Below, one piece after another: positions 24,431-34,909 of a stretch of DNA of 64,000 bases. Both the position numbers and the translations under genes were made by a program. The DNA is from Paraflavitalea sp. CAU 1676 (GTDB lineage: Bacteria; Bacteroidota; Bacteroidia; Chitinophagales; Chitinophagaceae): assembly GCF_029223285.1 (NCBI RefSeq), contig NZ_JARHUJ010000005.1, forward strand, positions 372,001 through 436,000, given 5' to 3'. The notes under the pieces were generated by a model. The model had not been told where the DNA came from, did not search any database, and saw nothing but the letters and a program-made list of their open reading frames with translations. Numbering within the stretch: position 1 is the stretch's first letter; each line of letters starts with the position of its first letter.

Positions 24431-26617
24431 ATGCTCAACTTTGGCCTCCTTCCACGATTGCTATTCTTTATCCTATTTATTTCGATGAGCGCTGCCGTTG
24501 CGACCGCCCAGTCGCCTGCAAGTGGTGTACTGCCATCAACCGATTGGCTGGTACGTCCCGTTACGGCGAAAGCGTCTGTCAATAATAACAACAAGGACAT
24601 CGTGCTCACCAACGGCCTGGTGGAACGCCGGTTTCGTTTGGCTCCCGATGTGGCCTGCATCGATTACCGCAACCTTGTCAACGGTCAGCAATTACTGCGG
24701 GCCGTAAAGGCCGAGGCAAGGCTCACCATCGATGGCAAGGAGTACAATGTGGGTGGCTTATATGGTCAGCGCGAAAATGCCTACCTGCGGCCCGATTGGG
24801 TAGATGCCTTGAAGCCCGGAGACAGCAGCTTCCATTATGTACGCCACGAGGTGCGCGACCTAAAGCCGTTATTGCCCTGGCGCTCGACAATGTGGACCGG
24901 ACAATCCCGGCCAGCTGCGGGTAAACAACTCGTTTTTGAATACCAGTCAAACCTCGACGCCCTGCGCGGACTTTCTGTATTTGTATCGTATGAACTGTTC
25001 GATGGCATTCCCCTCCTTTGTAAGTCGCTAACAGTCGTTAACAAAGGCACCCTGGCTGTGAAGGTGGACCGCGTGGTGAATGAAATACTCGGTATGGTAG
25101 AGGAGGAGAGTGCGGTAGTGGGGAGTCCGGCCCAAATGAAAAAGCCGGCCGGTATTTATGTGGAAACCAATTACGCGTTCAACAACGCCATGCGCTACGA
25201 TATCAGCGATCAAACCCTGCACTGGAAAACCGATCCTGCCTATACCTCACAGGTCAACTACAATTACGAAACACCCTGTGTGCTGGAAGTATATCCTTCG
25301 AAGGCGCCCGGTGTGCAGCTGGCTGCGGGTGAAACCTTGAACTCTGTAAGATCTTATGAATTGTTGATGGATAGTTACGACCGTGAACGGCGAGGACTGG
25401 CCATCCGCAAAATGTACCGTACCATAGCTCCCTGGGTAACGGCCAATCCCATCTTCATGCACCTCGTGAGCAAGAACGACGAACAGGTGCGTACCGCCAT
25501 CGACCAATGTGCGGCCACCGGCTACGAAGCGCTCATCCTGAGTTTTGGCAGTCATTGCAATATGGAAGATACCTCGGTTGCCAATATCCAGCGCTGGAAA
25601 CAGCTGGCCGATTATGCGCACAGCAAAAAGATATTCATCGGCAGTTATTCTTTGTTCAGTTCCCGCCGCATCGACGATGCTACCGATGTGATCGACCCTG
25701 CCACCGGTAAACCGGGCGGCGCGTTCTTTGGCAATGCTCCCTGCCTCGGCAGCGCCTGGGGCCTGGGTTATATTGCCAGGTTGAAAACCTTTATCAGCGC
25801 TACCGGGTTCGACCTCTTTGAGAACGATGGTCCCTATCCCGGTGATGTATGCGCTTCTACCATGCACCCGGGCCACCGCGGACTGGATGATTCGCAGTGG
25901 CGGCAAATGGAACTGCAAAAGGAGTTGTACCACTGGTGTAATGCCCGTGGTGTGTACATCAACGCGCCCGACTGGTATTTTCTCGACGGCTCCAATAAGA
26001 TTGCTGTTGGCTACCGGGAGGTAAACTTCTCCCTGCCACGCGAACAGCAGATGGTATTGAACCGCCAGAATATATTTGATGGCACCTGGGATAAAACGCC
26101 TTCTATGGGATGGGGTTTTGTGCCGCTCACCAAATACCAGGGTGGTGGTCCCGAAGCGGTGCTGGAACCCTTGTCGGAACACCTGAAGGATTATGAACAA
26201 TTGATGATACAATATTATGGTGCCGGTGTGCAGGCCTGCTATCGTGGCCCGCGTTTGTTCGATACGGAAGAGACGCGCAAGATGGTGACTGGTGTGATAG
26301 ACTGGTACAAGCAGTACCGGGATATCCTGAATGCCGATATCCTTCACCTGCGCCGCGCCGATGGCCGCGACTGGGATGGCTGGCTGCATGTGAACGCCGG
26401 ACTGAAGACCAAAGGCATGTTGTTATTGTTCAATCCGCTGAGCAATCCCATTACACGGTCTGTAAAAGTGCCACTGTATTATGCCGGTCTCACGACACAG
26501 GCGAAGCTCCGGGAGAAGGGTGGTGCTATCAAGAGCTATGCTTTGCAGCGTGATTATTCCATATCACTGCCAGTTACCATTCCGGCTAATGGTTATACCT
26601 GGTTTACGATCGAGTAG
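24431..26617 (+). CDS. Secreted glycoside-hydrolase-like protein, alpha-galactosidase-clan-like
   Basis: This is a 728-residue secreted protein; the signal peptide ends near AAVATAQ. Residues about 45-300 form a beta-sandwich that opens with DIVLTNGLVERRFRLAPDVA, as in N-terminal domains of GH31/GH36-like enzymes. The rest looks like a TIM barrel: EALILSFGSHCNMED, then FIGSYSLFSSR, then GFDLFENDGPYPGDVC with a candidate catalytic acid (ENDG), then GVYINAPDWYFLDGSNK with a candidate second acid, and a C-terminal beta domain ending PANGYTWFTIE. This resembles alpha-galactosidase-clan enzymes but I cannot name the family. It is next to the hybrid sensor and SusC/SusD genes and is probably part of that locus. 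Activity is unknown. Confidence 0.75.
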   Translation: MLNFGLLPRLLFFILFISMSAAVATAQSPASGVLPSTDWLVRPVTAKASVNNNNKDIVLTNGLVERRFRLAPDVACIDYRNLVNGQQLLRAVKAEARLTIDGKEYNVGGLYGQRENAYLRPDWVDALKPGDSSFHYVRHEVRDLKPLLPWRSTMWTGQSRPAAGKQLVFEYQSNLDALRGLSVFVSYELFDGIPLLCKSLTVVNKGTLAVKVDRVVNEILGMVEEESAVVGSPAQMKKPAGIYVETNYAFNNAMRYDISDQTLHWKTDPAYTSQVNYNYETPCVLEVYPSKAPGVQLAAGETLNSVRSYELLMDSYDRERRGLAIRKMYRTIAPWVTANPIFMHLVSKNDEQVRTAIDQCAATGYEALILSFGSHCNMEDTSVANIQRWKQLADYAHSKKIFIGSYSLFSSRRIDDATDVIDPATGKPGGAFFGNAPCLGSAWGLGYIARLKTFISATGFDLFENDGPYPGDVCASTMHPGHRGLDDSQWRQMELQKELYHWCNARGVYINAPDWYFLDGSNKIAVGYREVNFSLPREQQMVLNRQNIFDGTWDKTPSMGWGFVPLTKYQGGGPEAVLEPLSEHLKDYEQLMIQYYGAGVQACYRGPRLFDTEETRKMVTGVIDWYKQYRDILNADILHLRRADGRDWDGWLHVNAGLKTKGMLLLFNPLSNPITRSVKVPLYYAGLTTQAKLREKGGAIKSYALQRDYSISLPVTIPANGYTWFTIE

Positions 26618-26620
26618 GTC

Positions 26621-27133
26621 TCATAACCATCTGCGCACCTTACGGCAATAATCCTCGTAAGCGGATCCGAAATCCTTGCGGAGGCGGGGTTCTTCCCATC
26701 CCATGATGAATATATTGAAGGCCGTAAAGATGAACAGGCTATAGGCCCAAAGGCCTGTTGACCGGGTAAATAAAGATTCTCCGATAAGGGTGAACATCAC
26801 CCCAATGTACATAGGATTGCGCGAGTATTTGTAGAGGCCCGATATCACCAGTTGCCGGGTAGGGTCGGCGGGCGACAACGTACCTCGGCCATCGAGTGCA
26901 AAGCGCGTGATGCAATGCAGCGTGATGGCAACCCCTGCGATAAATACGATGATGCCGGCATATTGGTCGACGCTAAGAGGAGTGTTGAGTGCAGTGCGGT
27001 ATTGTTCCCGGGCGATAAGCCAGGGAAAAAATCCGCAAACCATGCCGGGTTGCAGGATGGTGAAGAACAGGTTGCGCCAGAACAAGGAGCCATTGCCGGC
27101 ACGGCCCTGTGTATTGTGTTGACTGGTGTTCAT
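26621..27133 (-). CDS. Isoprenylcysteine carboxyl methyltransferase/PEMT-family membrane protein
   Basis: This is a 170-residue integral membrane protein with about four TM segments. The C-terminal signature LYKYSRNPMYIGVMF, followed by EEPRLRKDFGSAYEDYCRKVRRW, is the hallmark of the ICMT/phospholipid methyltransferase family, which binds S-adenosylmethionine at the membrane. The methyl acceptor is unknown and is unlikely to be a prenylated protein in bacteria. It converges on the glycosidase gene with only 3 bp between stops, which leaves no space for a terminator. Confidence 0.88.
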   Translation of the reverse strand: MNTSQHNTQGRAGNGSLFWRNLFFTILQPGMVCGFFPWLIAREQYRTALNTPLSVDQYAGIIVFIAGVAITLHCITRFALDGRGTLSPADPTRQLVISGLYKYSRNPMYIGVMFTLIGESLFTRSTGLWAYSLFIFTAFNIFIMGWEEPRLRKDFGSAYEDYCRKVRRWL

Positions 27134-27271
27134 GGGAGGTGGTTGTAATAGGGCACCCGAATGTAGCAGTAATGTACCCAGCCAGTTGCCCGATTTGCCC
27201 GGTAATCATTTATACAGGACGGATAGCTGCTACCGCAGCATGAATGGCGTTGATGTTCAGGAGGCAGGCAG

Positions 27272-30200
27272 TTATTCAGGTTCTACGTCGGCATACTCGC
27301 TGGGCGTTTTGCCGTATTGCTTCTTGAACTCGCGGCTGAAGTATTTACGGTCGTTGTAGCCCACGGCGAATGCCACTTCGTATACAGTGAGTTGCTTTTG
27401 GGCCAACAGTTCGGCCGCCTTGCGCAGGCGGATGGATTTCACAAACTCATTGACCGACATATCGGTTACCGCTTTGATCTTCTTATACAATACCGGCGCA
27501 CTCATCGCCACTTTGCGGGTGAGCATCTCAACCCCAAATTCCGGATCATCCATATGCTCCTCTACCAGGCCAATTATTTTTTGCAGGAACTCCTGGTCGA
27601 TGGTATTGGGTAATACATCCTTTACAGCCGCAACAGTGGCTATGCCATCGGAAGCAGGCGGTGTACTGAGCTGGCTCGAAAACTTCTGCCGCATCTTTTC
27701 GCGCGCCGCGAGCAGGTTGCGTACGTTGAGCTGGAGCACTTTGGTGCTGAAGGGCTTGGTGAGGTAGAGGTCGGCGCCCGTTTCGAGTCCGCTTACCTGG
27801 TCGCTCTGCGTGCTCTTCGCCGTGAGCAGTATAACAGGAATATGGCTGGTGCGTTCATCGGTCTTCAGTTTTTCGCATAAGGTGAAACCGTCCATCTCCG
27901 GCATCATCACATCACTGATGATGAGGTCCGGTATTTGCTCGGTGGCTGCATGCCAGGCCGCTGCGCCATCAGGATATTCGAGAATATTGTACTCTGCAAT
28001 GAAAGTGTCTTTGATCAGTTGGCGCAATTGCTCATTGTCTTCTGCGATCAGCAGGGTGAATGGCTTTAACGGTGCAGGCTCTTGTGCAGGAAGGGCGGGC
28101 TTTTGTGTGGAGATGATCTGCACTTCGTAGCCTGGTTCGGTCGTGACGGGCTGCGTGGTGTCGGTTGCCTGCAAATGGAGGTTGCCCTGCCGCAATGTTA
28201 CGGTGAATACGGTTTTGCCTTCCCGGCCCTGGGTAGCCGGGTCGCTCTCCACTTTGATGGTGCCCTTGTGTAATTCCACGATATTCCTGCTGAGGGCGAG
28301 GCCGATACCATAACCGGTATTTTGCTGGCCGTGGTCGGCCACCTGGAAGAAATTCGTGAACAGCTTGTCGATGTATTCGGGAGCAATGCCGCGGCCGTTG
28401 TCGGTAACCGTAACGGTAACGATATTATCCTTTTGCTCGGCCAGGAGGATGATACGACCTCCTGCCGGGGTGAACTTGAAGGCATTGGCCAGCAGGTTGA
28501 AGAATACTTTCTCCAATTGTTCGCGGTCGAAGTAGAGATGCATGTCCTCCGTGTTATGGATAAAGGACATATTGATCTCTTTGGCGAGCGACATTTCGCG
28601 GAAGCTCACATAGATCTCCTGCAGAAAGGGTACCAGGTTGTGGCGGGCAATATGCAATTGCAGGTGGCTGGTTTCGGCTTTGCGGAAGTCCATCAGTTCG
28701 CTCACCAGTTTCAGCAGGCGGTTGGAGTTGTTCTTGACCTGGCTCAGCTGTTGCTGCACAAACGGATCGTTGTGTTTGTAGTCGATCATCTTTTCGATGG
28801 GCGCCATGATCAGCGTAAGGTGGGTACGTATTTCGTGCGATACGTTGGTGAAGAAGTTGAGCTTTACCTGGTGCAGTTCATCTTCCTTTTTCAATAAGGC
28901 ACGCAGGAAGAGGTAGCGCACCACGAGGAATAGTAATGCCGCCAGTGCCAGGATGTAAATACAAAACGCCCACCACGTGAGCCAGAAGGGAGGCAATACT
29001 TTGATGGTGATGCTGGCAGGCTGGCTCCAGATACCGTCGTTGTTGGCGCCTTTTACGCGAAAGGTATAAGTGCCTGCGGGCAAGTTGGTGTACGTGGCCG
29101 CATTGGTGGTCACCTCGTTCCATCCCTTATCGAACCCTTCGAGTTGATAGGCGTATTTATTCTTGCTGCTTTTGATATAGTTCAGCAAGGCATATTCGAT
29201 GGTGAATACATCCTGGTTATAGCGAAAGGTGAGGGTAGGGGAAAGTGCAATGTTTTCGCTGAGTATCCTGCTATCGTCGTTGATGGCGACGGGATTGTTG
29301 AAAAGCCTGAGGCCGGTAAATATGACCGGTGCCGTGTATTGGTTGGTTTCTACGCGGGCGGGCGTGAAATGGGTGATGCCATTGAAGCCGCCGAAATACA
29401 TATTACCCCGGCTATCGCGGAGGTAGGCATTGAAATTAAATTCATTGCCGGCGAGCCCATCGCTCATGGTATAGGTTTGCGCGGTGTTTTGCGATGGATT
29501 GTATTTGATCAATCCCATATTGCTGCTCAACCATAGATTGCCTTGCTCATCATCGAGGATACCCACGACATTGGTATTGGCTGGTAATAATTTTTTGCCA
29601 TACTGGGCGTATACCCCGCGGTGGGGATCGTATTGTGCCAGTCCGTTGTAACTGAGTCCCAGCCAAATCCGTCCTTCCCGGTCCTCCCGGATGCAGTTGA
29701 TATAATGAACAGAATCTATTTTCGCGCTTTGCTGGCCGGTAATTTTATAGAGGCCGGGTACGCCGGCGATCCATACATTGCCAGCCTTATCGGTGTATAC
29801 GTTTGCTGCCTGGCCGGGCAGGGGCGATACGGTGGAGCGCAGGTTATCACCCACCAGTTGTGTGCCGTTGCGTTGATAGATGGATATGCCTGCCTGGCTC
29901 ACGATCCACAAACGACCCAAGGCATCTTCTGTGATGGAAGTGATCTCGGTGGTAAGTGAGTTAGGGTCGCTTTCCTTGTACAGGTACCGGATGAACTTGT
30001 GTTGTTGCCGGTCGTACACGTTAAGGCCGCCGCCGTGGGTACCGCACCAGGGATTGCCGTCCTTATCGAGGTAAACCACTTTTACGAGGTTCGAGCCAAG
30101 GCTTCCCGCCTCGCGGCTATTGTTCTTGTAAGCCGTGAAGGTTCCCGTGTTGCGGTCGTAATAGTTGAGGCCGCCGCCTTCGGTACCAATCCACAGGTTG

Positions 30201-31348
30201 TGCAGCTGATCTTCCACCATGCTGCTCACCACATTGTTGCTGAGGCTGCCGCTGTGCTGGTTGTTCTGGATGGTTTGAAAGGGCGTGCTGTACGAATAGG
30301 TGCTGTTGGCTCCCCCGAAATAAGTGCCTACCCAGATGGAGCCGTTGGCATCTTCGAGGATGCTGTAAATAGAATTCTGACTCAGGCTTTTTTTATTGCC
30401 TGCTTCCTGTTGATAGGAACTGATGGCCCCGGTATGGGGATCGATGATGCTGAGGCCTTCCTGGGTGCCTACCCATAGCTGGCCACGACTGGTGGCCAGA
30501 ATTATCCGGATGTTGTTATTGATAATACCCGGTTGGTTGTTAGCATGCGACCAGGTTTTGAAAGTATTGGTGGCGGGAAGATACTGGTTGATGCCGTCAT
30601 GCTGCGTGCCGATCCAGAGGTTCCGGGCTTCATCTTCTGCAATGGTCGTAATATAATCTGCGCTGAGGCTCTGTGCGTTGCCGGGTTGATGATGGAAATT
30701 GGTACAACTGATCTTCCCGTTGATCCATTGCAGGCGCGTGAGCCCATTGTTGGTGCCCACCCAGAGGCGTCCCTGGTGGTCTTCATGAAGAGCCCGGATG
30801 ATGTTGCCGGCAATGCTATTGTTGCTATCGGCAGAAGGGTAAAAGGATTGGAAGTTTCTTTTGCCGGGGTCGGTAAGCAGGTGCAAGCCCTGGGTGCTGC
30901 CTATCCAAAGGCGCTGTTGTTTATCCTGGATGATACTATATATATTACCCATCCTTTTCCCATTGATCCAGATACGCTCAAAGGCGTCTGTTTTGGGGTC
31001 GTAGCGATCGAGACCGCCGGAGGTGCCGATCCATAAGTTGTTCTGTGCGTCGCGGTAAAGGGTGGTAATGTTATTGGAAGACAGGCTTTGCGTGTCTTTA
31101 CCGATCGATTTATAGATCTTGAAGCGGGCGCCATCGTAGCGCGTGAGGCCGATGGACGTACCAAACCAGAGGAAGCCCTGCTGATCCTGCGCGATGGAAA
31201 GTACTGAATTGCTCAGCAATCCGTTCTCGACGGTCAGGTGGTTGAAGGCCAGTTGCTGGGCCTTGGCGGCGGGCATACACGCCAACCAGAGCAGTAGCAC
31301 TCCGAAAGTTGTTCTTGATACGGTTCGACAAGCAGATACACCAATCAT
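27272..31348 (-). CDS. Hybrid two-component system (HTCS) sensor-regulator of the polysaccharide utilisation locus
   Basis: This is a 1358-residue one-protein signalling system. A signal peptide (cleavage near AAKAQQ) is followed by a two-lobed propeller (about 30-690; LAFNHLTVENGLLSNSVLSI then repeated WIGT/WVGT units), a Y_Y_Y domain (about 715-775), a TM helix (WWAFCIYILALAALLFLVVRY), HisKA, HATPase (NALANAFKFTPAGG-like N-box: NLLANAFKFTP; DNGRGI), a receiver with phospho-acceptor Asp1146 (DLIISDVMMPEMDG) and a C-terminal AraC domain. The phospho-His is His838 in SHEIRTH; the usual Pro five residues later is His843. The periplasmic domain senses a glycan fragment and the AraC domain activates the divergent SusC/SusD operon, whose start is 268 bp away. 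Confidence 0.95.
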   Translation of the reverse strand: MIGVSACRTVSRTTFGVLLLWLACMPAAKAQQLAFNHLTVENGLLSNSVLSIAQDQQGFLWFGTSIGLTRYDGARFKIYKSIGKDTQSLSSNNITTLYRDAQNNLWIGTSGGLDRYDPKTDAFERIWINGKRMGNIYSIIQDKQQRLWIGSTQGLHLLTDPGKRNFQSFYPSADSNNSIAGNIIRALHEDHQGRLWVGTNNGLTRLQWINGKISCTNFHHQPGNAQSLSADYITTIAEDEARNLWIGTQHDGINQYLPATNTFKTWSHANNQPGIINNNIRIILATSRGQLWVGTQEGLSIIDPHTGAISSYQQEAGNKKSLSQNSIYSILEDANGSIWVGTYFGGANSTYSYSTPFQTIQNNQHSGSLSNNVVSSMVEDQLHNLWIGTEGGGLNYYDRNTGTFTAYKNNSREAGSLGSNLVKVVYLDKDGNPWCGTHGGGLNVYDRQQHKFIRYLYKESDPNSLTTEITSITEDALGRLWIVSQAGISIYQRNGTQLVGDNLRSTVSPLPGQAANVYTDKAGNVWIAGVPGLYKITGQQSAKIDSVHYINCIREDREGRIWLGLSYNGLAQYDPHRGVYAQYGKKLLPANTNVVGILDDEQGNLWLSSNMGLIKYNPSQNTAQTYTMSDGLAGNEFNFNAYLRDSRGNMYFGGFNGITHFTPARVETNQYTAPVIFTGLRLFNNPVAINDDSRILSENIALSPTLTFRYNQDVFTIEYALLNYIKSSKNKYAYQLEGFDKGWNEVTTNAATYTNLPAGTYTFRVKGANNDGIWSQPASITIKVLPPFWLTWWAFCIYILALAALLFLVVRYLFLRALLKKEDELHQVKLNFFTNVSHEIRTHLTLIMAPIEKMIDYKHNDPFVQQQLSQVKNNSNRLLKLVSELMDFRKAETSHLQLHIARHNLVPFLQEIYVSFREMSLAKEINMSFIHNTEDMHLYFDREQLEKVFFNLLANAFKFTPAGGRIILLAEQKDNIVTVTVTDNGRGIAPEYIDKLFTNFFQVADHGQQNTGYGIGLALSRNIVELHKGTIKVESDPATQGREGKTVFTVTLRQGNLHLQATDTTQPVTTEPGYEVQIISTQKPALPAQEPAPLKPFTLLIAEDNEQLRQLIKDTFIAEYNILEYPDGAAAWHAATEQIPDLIISDVMMPEMDGFTLCEKLKTDERTSHIPVILLTAKSTQSDQVSGLETGADLYLTKPFSTKVLQLNVRNLLAAREKMRQKFSSQLSTPPASDGIATVAAVKDVLPNTIDQEFLQKIIGLVEEHMDDPEFGVEMLTRKVAMSAPVLYKKIKAVTDMSVNEFVKSIRLRKAAELLAQKQLTVYEVAFAVGYNDRKYFSREFKKQYGKTPSEYADVEPE

Positions 31349-31616
31349 ACCTCAATGTGATGGACTGTAAAGTTAGGGGGGAATGTCATGGCTCCTTGCG
31401 CCCGTGCTAAAATTCCAGCAAAAAGTATTTATTGATAATCATGCTGTTGCAGGCCGTTTAAGATATTCCCCCCATTCTTTTAGGATAGTCACCCCCGCTT
31501 CGCTGTTGCCCCGCCCATATTGCAATCAGAACGATGCTGCCTCCTGAAGGTGTTTGACCTGCTATGCCCCAGTGCAGCATCAGTTCGTTCATTTCATATC
31601 ATTAAAACAACTGGTT

Positions 31617-34600
31617 ATGCTGCTTAAAACTGATTGCACCAGGCTCCCGGTAAGGTACTTGTGGGGGTTGTTGGTTAGCTTGCTTTTTCCTGCCTTGTTG
31701 ATGGCCCAATCCAAACCCGTTACGGTGGTTGTAACGGATGAAGCCGGGAAGCCTATACCCGGTGTTTCTGTTTCCCTGAAGAATACAAAAGTTGGTGGCA
31801 GCACCGATGAAGTGGGTAAGTATACCCTGAACGCAGCAGCCAGTGATGTGCTGATGTTGTCGGCGGTTGGCTTTGAAGCCACTGAAATCGTGGTAGGCCA
31901 GCAATCGAATATTTCCGTTTCCTTAAAGAACAAGAATGGCGCTATGAATGATGTGGTGGTGGTAGGGTATGCCACCCAGAAACGCGCAAACATGACGGGT
32001 GCAGTAGCTACTGTATCGGCCAAGCAAATTGCCGACCGGCCCATCACGAACGTATCTTCCGCGCTTTCGGGCCTTATGCCGGGTGTATCGGTAATGCAGG
32101 GCTCGGGCGACCCACGCGGCGATGGTGCTACCATCCGCGTGCGCGGTACCGGCACCATGAGCAGCAACAACTCTCCGCTCGTCGTAGTGGATGGGATCAT
32201 TGGTGTGATGGATGCGGTGAACCCGCTCGATATCGAAAGCGTGACCGTATTGAAAGACGCGGCTTCGGCTTCTATCTACGGTACCCTGGCCGCCAATGGC
32301 GTGATCCTGATCACGACCAAGAAAGGGTTGAAGAATAGAATGACCGTTACTTACAGCGGCAATATGTCGATGACACAGCCCATGAATATGCCCAAGTTCG
32401 TTTCGAACTATGCACAACATATGCGTTTGATGAATGAGGGCTATATCAATGTGGGCCAGGCGGCGCCTTTTGCCGTGGGTACCATCAATGCCTGGGATTC
32501 GGCCAGCAAGATCCCGAACCAGCTCAACGCGATCGGTGTTCCCAATTCTATCGCTTATCCCAATGTTGACCAGGCTGCTGAGTTGTTCAACAACCGCTTC
32601 CTGCAAAACCATAGCATTTCCATCAATGGCGGTACCGATCGGGTAGGATACCTGGTGTCTATCGGCTACCTCGATAACAAGGGTACCATCGAAAACTCGG
32701 GCACCAAACGTTATCAGTTCCGCGCCAACCTCGATGCGAAAGTGAATAAATTCCTGACACTGGGTACGCAGACCTTTGGTTCTGTACAGAACTTTGAAAT
32801 GGGTAATACTTCCAGCGCCTTCAACTTCCTGCGCCAGTCTACCCCGGGCATTGTTCCTTACTGGAATGGCCGGTACGGATTTCCGCAGGCACCTGGTGAA
32901 TCGGGTACTGCCAATAATATACTCGCATTCCTGAACAACACCGAAGGCGGTGACCAAACGACCCGTTTCAATACGACCCTGTATGCTACAGCGCATATCA
33001 TGAAGGGACTCACCTTTGAAAGCAAAGTGAATTACCAGATCAGGCAAAATGAATACAACTCCCACACCAATCCGGATGTGAGCCTGCGGTATGATTTTGC
33101 TACTGATCAGTTAAAGACCGGTTTGCCTTCCCTGGCCAACGCCACTACCTATTACAGTTTCGACAAGAACTACCAGCTCACGTTCGATAACGTATTGAGG
33201 TATGCTACTTCTATCGGCGACCACGACCTCGGTGGCCTGGTAGGTTACAACCAGCTTTATTACAATGTCTACAATTTCAACACTACCAAAACCGGCTTGA
33301 TCGATTATGATCTTACCACACCTGGTGCGGTATTGACACCCACTACCATTAATGGTGGTGAGTCGGACTATGGCATCCGTTCCTGGTTTGGCCGTGTGAA
33401 CTATGCCTACAAAGGCAAATACCTGTTGGAAGGTAACCTGCGTTATGATGGCGTTTCCCGCTTTTCGCCCGATACACGCTGGGGCCTGTTCCCTTCAGTA
33501 TCTGCCGGCTGGCGTATCTCGGAAGAGGATTTCATGGAGCATACACGTGGCTGGCTCAGCAACCTGAAGCTGCGTGCTTCGTGGGGACAGCTGGGCAACA
33601 ATGCCAGCGGCAACTACGATTGGCAGAGTGGTTATGTAACCCGCCTCTATTCGTTCAACAACGTACAGGTAGGTGGTGTGGCTGTTGGTAGCTATGCCAA
33701 CCCAGATCTGAAGTGGGAAACTTCTACCAATACCGATATTGGCGTGGAAGGCTCGCTGTGGGGCAATAAATTGTTCTTCGAACTGAACTTCTACAAGCGC
33801 ATTACGTCCGATATCCTCAATGTACCGCCCATTCCGTTAACAGCTGGTATTGCATCGGCTCCAACGGTGAATGGTGCCGAAGTAACCAATAAAGGCGTGG
33901 AACTGAACCTTGGCTATCGTGGCAGGATCAGTGAGGTAAGCTTCAGTGTGGCTGGCAACGTTGCCTACAACTTGAATGAAGTAACGAAGTTCAAAGGCAA
34001 ACTGCAGGAAGGCTGGGTGAAAGATGCGGGCGGTAACAATGTTTACCAAAGCAACCTGGGCGCCGTTTCTACCGGTAGTGAAACAAGAAGGGTAGAAGGT
34101 CGCAAGATCGATGAATATTATCTGTACCAGGTATACCGTGGCAGCGCCACTTATACGAATGCAGATGGTAGTGTGAATGTGAATGGTGGTCCGCGTGATG
34201 GTATGATCCGCACACAGGCCGATCTCGACTGGGCCAAAGCCATGATCGCTGCAGGGCATCCTTTGCGCCCGGCCAATGGTGTGAGCAAAACATCTATCTG
34301 GTATGGCGACCTCGTGTATGCCGACCTGAATGGTGATGGCGATTATGGTAACTCCTTCGATCGTTATTTTGCCGGTTCTTCTGCCTTGCCCAAGGTTATC
34401 TTTGGTTTCAATACAGAGCTCACCTGGCGCCAGTTTGATTTCTCCATGATCTGGGCCGGTGCTGCAGGACACAAGTTCTACTGGAATGCCGATAACTACA
34501 ACAACTCATTCGTTACGAATGGTAATGCGTTCTCGACCTTGTATGCCAACGATCACTATTTCTATGATCCGGCTACACCCGATGATCCCCGCACCAATAT

Positions 34601-34889
34601 CAATGCGAAGTATACACGTTTGAAAGCAAGCGATCCCCAAAATCGGGGCGTGGCGAGCGATTACTGGTTGTACAATGCCAGCTGGATCAAGTTGAAGAAC
34701 CTGCAGGTAGGTTACAACCTTCCCGATACCTGGATGAAAAAAGCATTCCTGCAAAGGGCGCGTGTTTATTTCTCCGGCGAAAACCTGCTGATGATCACTT
34801 CCTTCCCGGGCCTTGATCCTGAGATCGGCAGTGGTGTGAGTTACCCCACGATGCGGCAGTTCAATTTTGGTGTGAACCTTACTTTCTAA
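31617..34889 (+). CDS. SusC/RagA-type TonB-dependent glycan transporter
   Basis: This is a complete 1090-residue outer-membrane transporter. The ATG at 31617 gives a signal ending PALLMAQ; an upstream in-frame ATG at 31554 adds no signal character. Residues about 33-115 are a carboxypeptidase-regulatory-like domain (TDEAGKPIPGVSVSLKNT). The TonB box/plug follows (MNDVVVVGYATQKRANMTG, then SALSGLMPGVSVMQGSGDPR and SPLVVVDGI), then a 22-strand barrel ending FNFGVNLTF. It imports oligosaccharides made at the surface, with energy from TonB-ExbBD. The SusD partner follows after 20 bp. The divergent hybrid sensor is the likely activator through the 268-bp intergenic region. Confidence 0.97.
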   Translation: MLLKTDCTRLPVRYLWGLLVSLLFPALLMAQSKPVTVVVTDEAGKPIPGVSVSLKNTKVGGSTDEVGKYTLNAAASDVLMLSAVGFEATEIVVGQQSNISVSLKNKNGAMNDVVVVGYATQKRANMTGAVATVSAKQIADRPITNVSSALSGLMPGVSVMQGSGDPRGDGATIRVRGTGTMSSNNSPLVVVDGIIGVMDAVNPLDIESVTVLKDAASASIYGTLAANGVILITTKKGLKNRMTVTYSGNMSMTQPMNMPKFVSNYAQHMRLMNEGYINVGQAAPFAVGTINAWDSASKIPNQLNAIGVPNSIAYPNVDQAAELFNNRFLQNHSISINGGTDRVGYLVSIGYLDNKGTIENSGTKRYQFRANLDAKVNKFLTLGTQTFGSVQNFEMGNTSSAFNFLRQSTPGIVPYWNGRYGFPQAPGESGTANNILAFLNNTEGGDQTTRFNTTLYATAHIMKGLTFESKVNYQIRQNEYNSHTNPDVSLRYDFATDQLKTGLPSLANATTYYSFDKNYQLTFDNVLRYATSIGDHDLGGLVGYNQLYYNVYNFNTTKTGLIDYDLTTPGAVLTPTTINGGESDYGIRSWFGRVNYAYKGKYLLEGNLRYDGVSRFSPDTRWGLFPSVSAGWRISEEDFMEHTRGWLSNLKLRASWGQLGNNASGNYDWQSGYVTRLYSFNNVQVGGVAVGSYANPDLKWETSTNTDIGVEGSLWGNKLFFELNFYKRITSDILNVPPIPLTAGIASAPTVNGAEVTNKGVELNLGYRGRISEVSFSVAGNVAYNLNEVTKFKGKLQEGWVKDAGGNNVYQSNLGAVSTGSETRRVEGRKIDEYYLYQVYRGSATYTNADGSVNVNGGPRDGMIRTQADLDWAKAMIAAGHPLRPANGVSKTSIWYGDLVYADLNGDGDYGNSFDRYFAGSSALPKVIFGFNTELTWRQFDFSMIWAGAAGHKFYWNADNYNNSFVTNGNAFSTLYANDHYFYDPATPDDPRTNINAKYTRLKASDPQNRGVASDYWLYNASWIKLKNLQVGYNLPDTWMKKAFLQRARVYFSGENLLMITSFPGLDPEIGSGVSYPTMRQFNFGVNLTF

Positions 34890-34909
34890 CTATCAAAATG
34901 CTTTGGAAC

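Noticed and set aside
25247-26389. 380-codon open frame on the - strand inside the glycosidase-like gene
   Set aside because: It is an antisense frame of a gene with signal peptide and coherent fold; no support of its own.
31923-33065. 380-codon open frame opposite SusC
   Set aside because: It is an antisense shadow; the SusC plug domain is unambiguous on the + strand.
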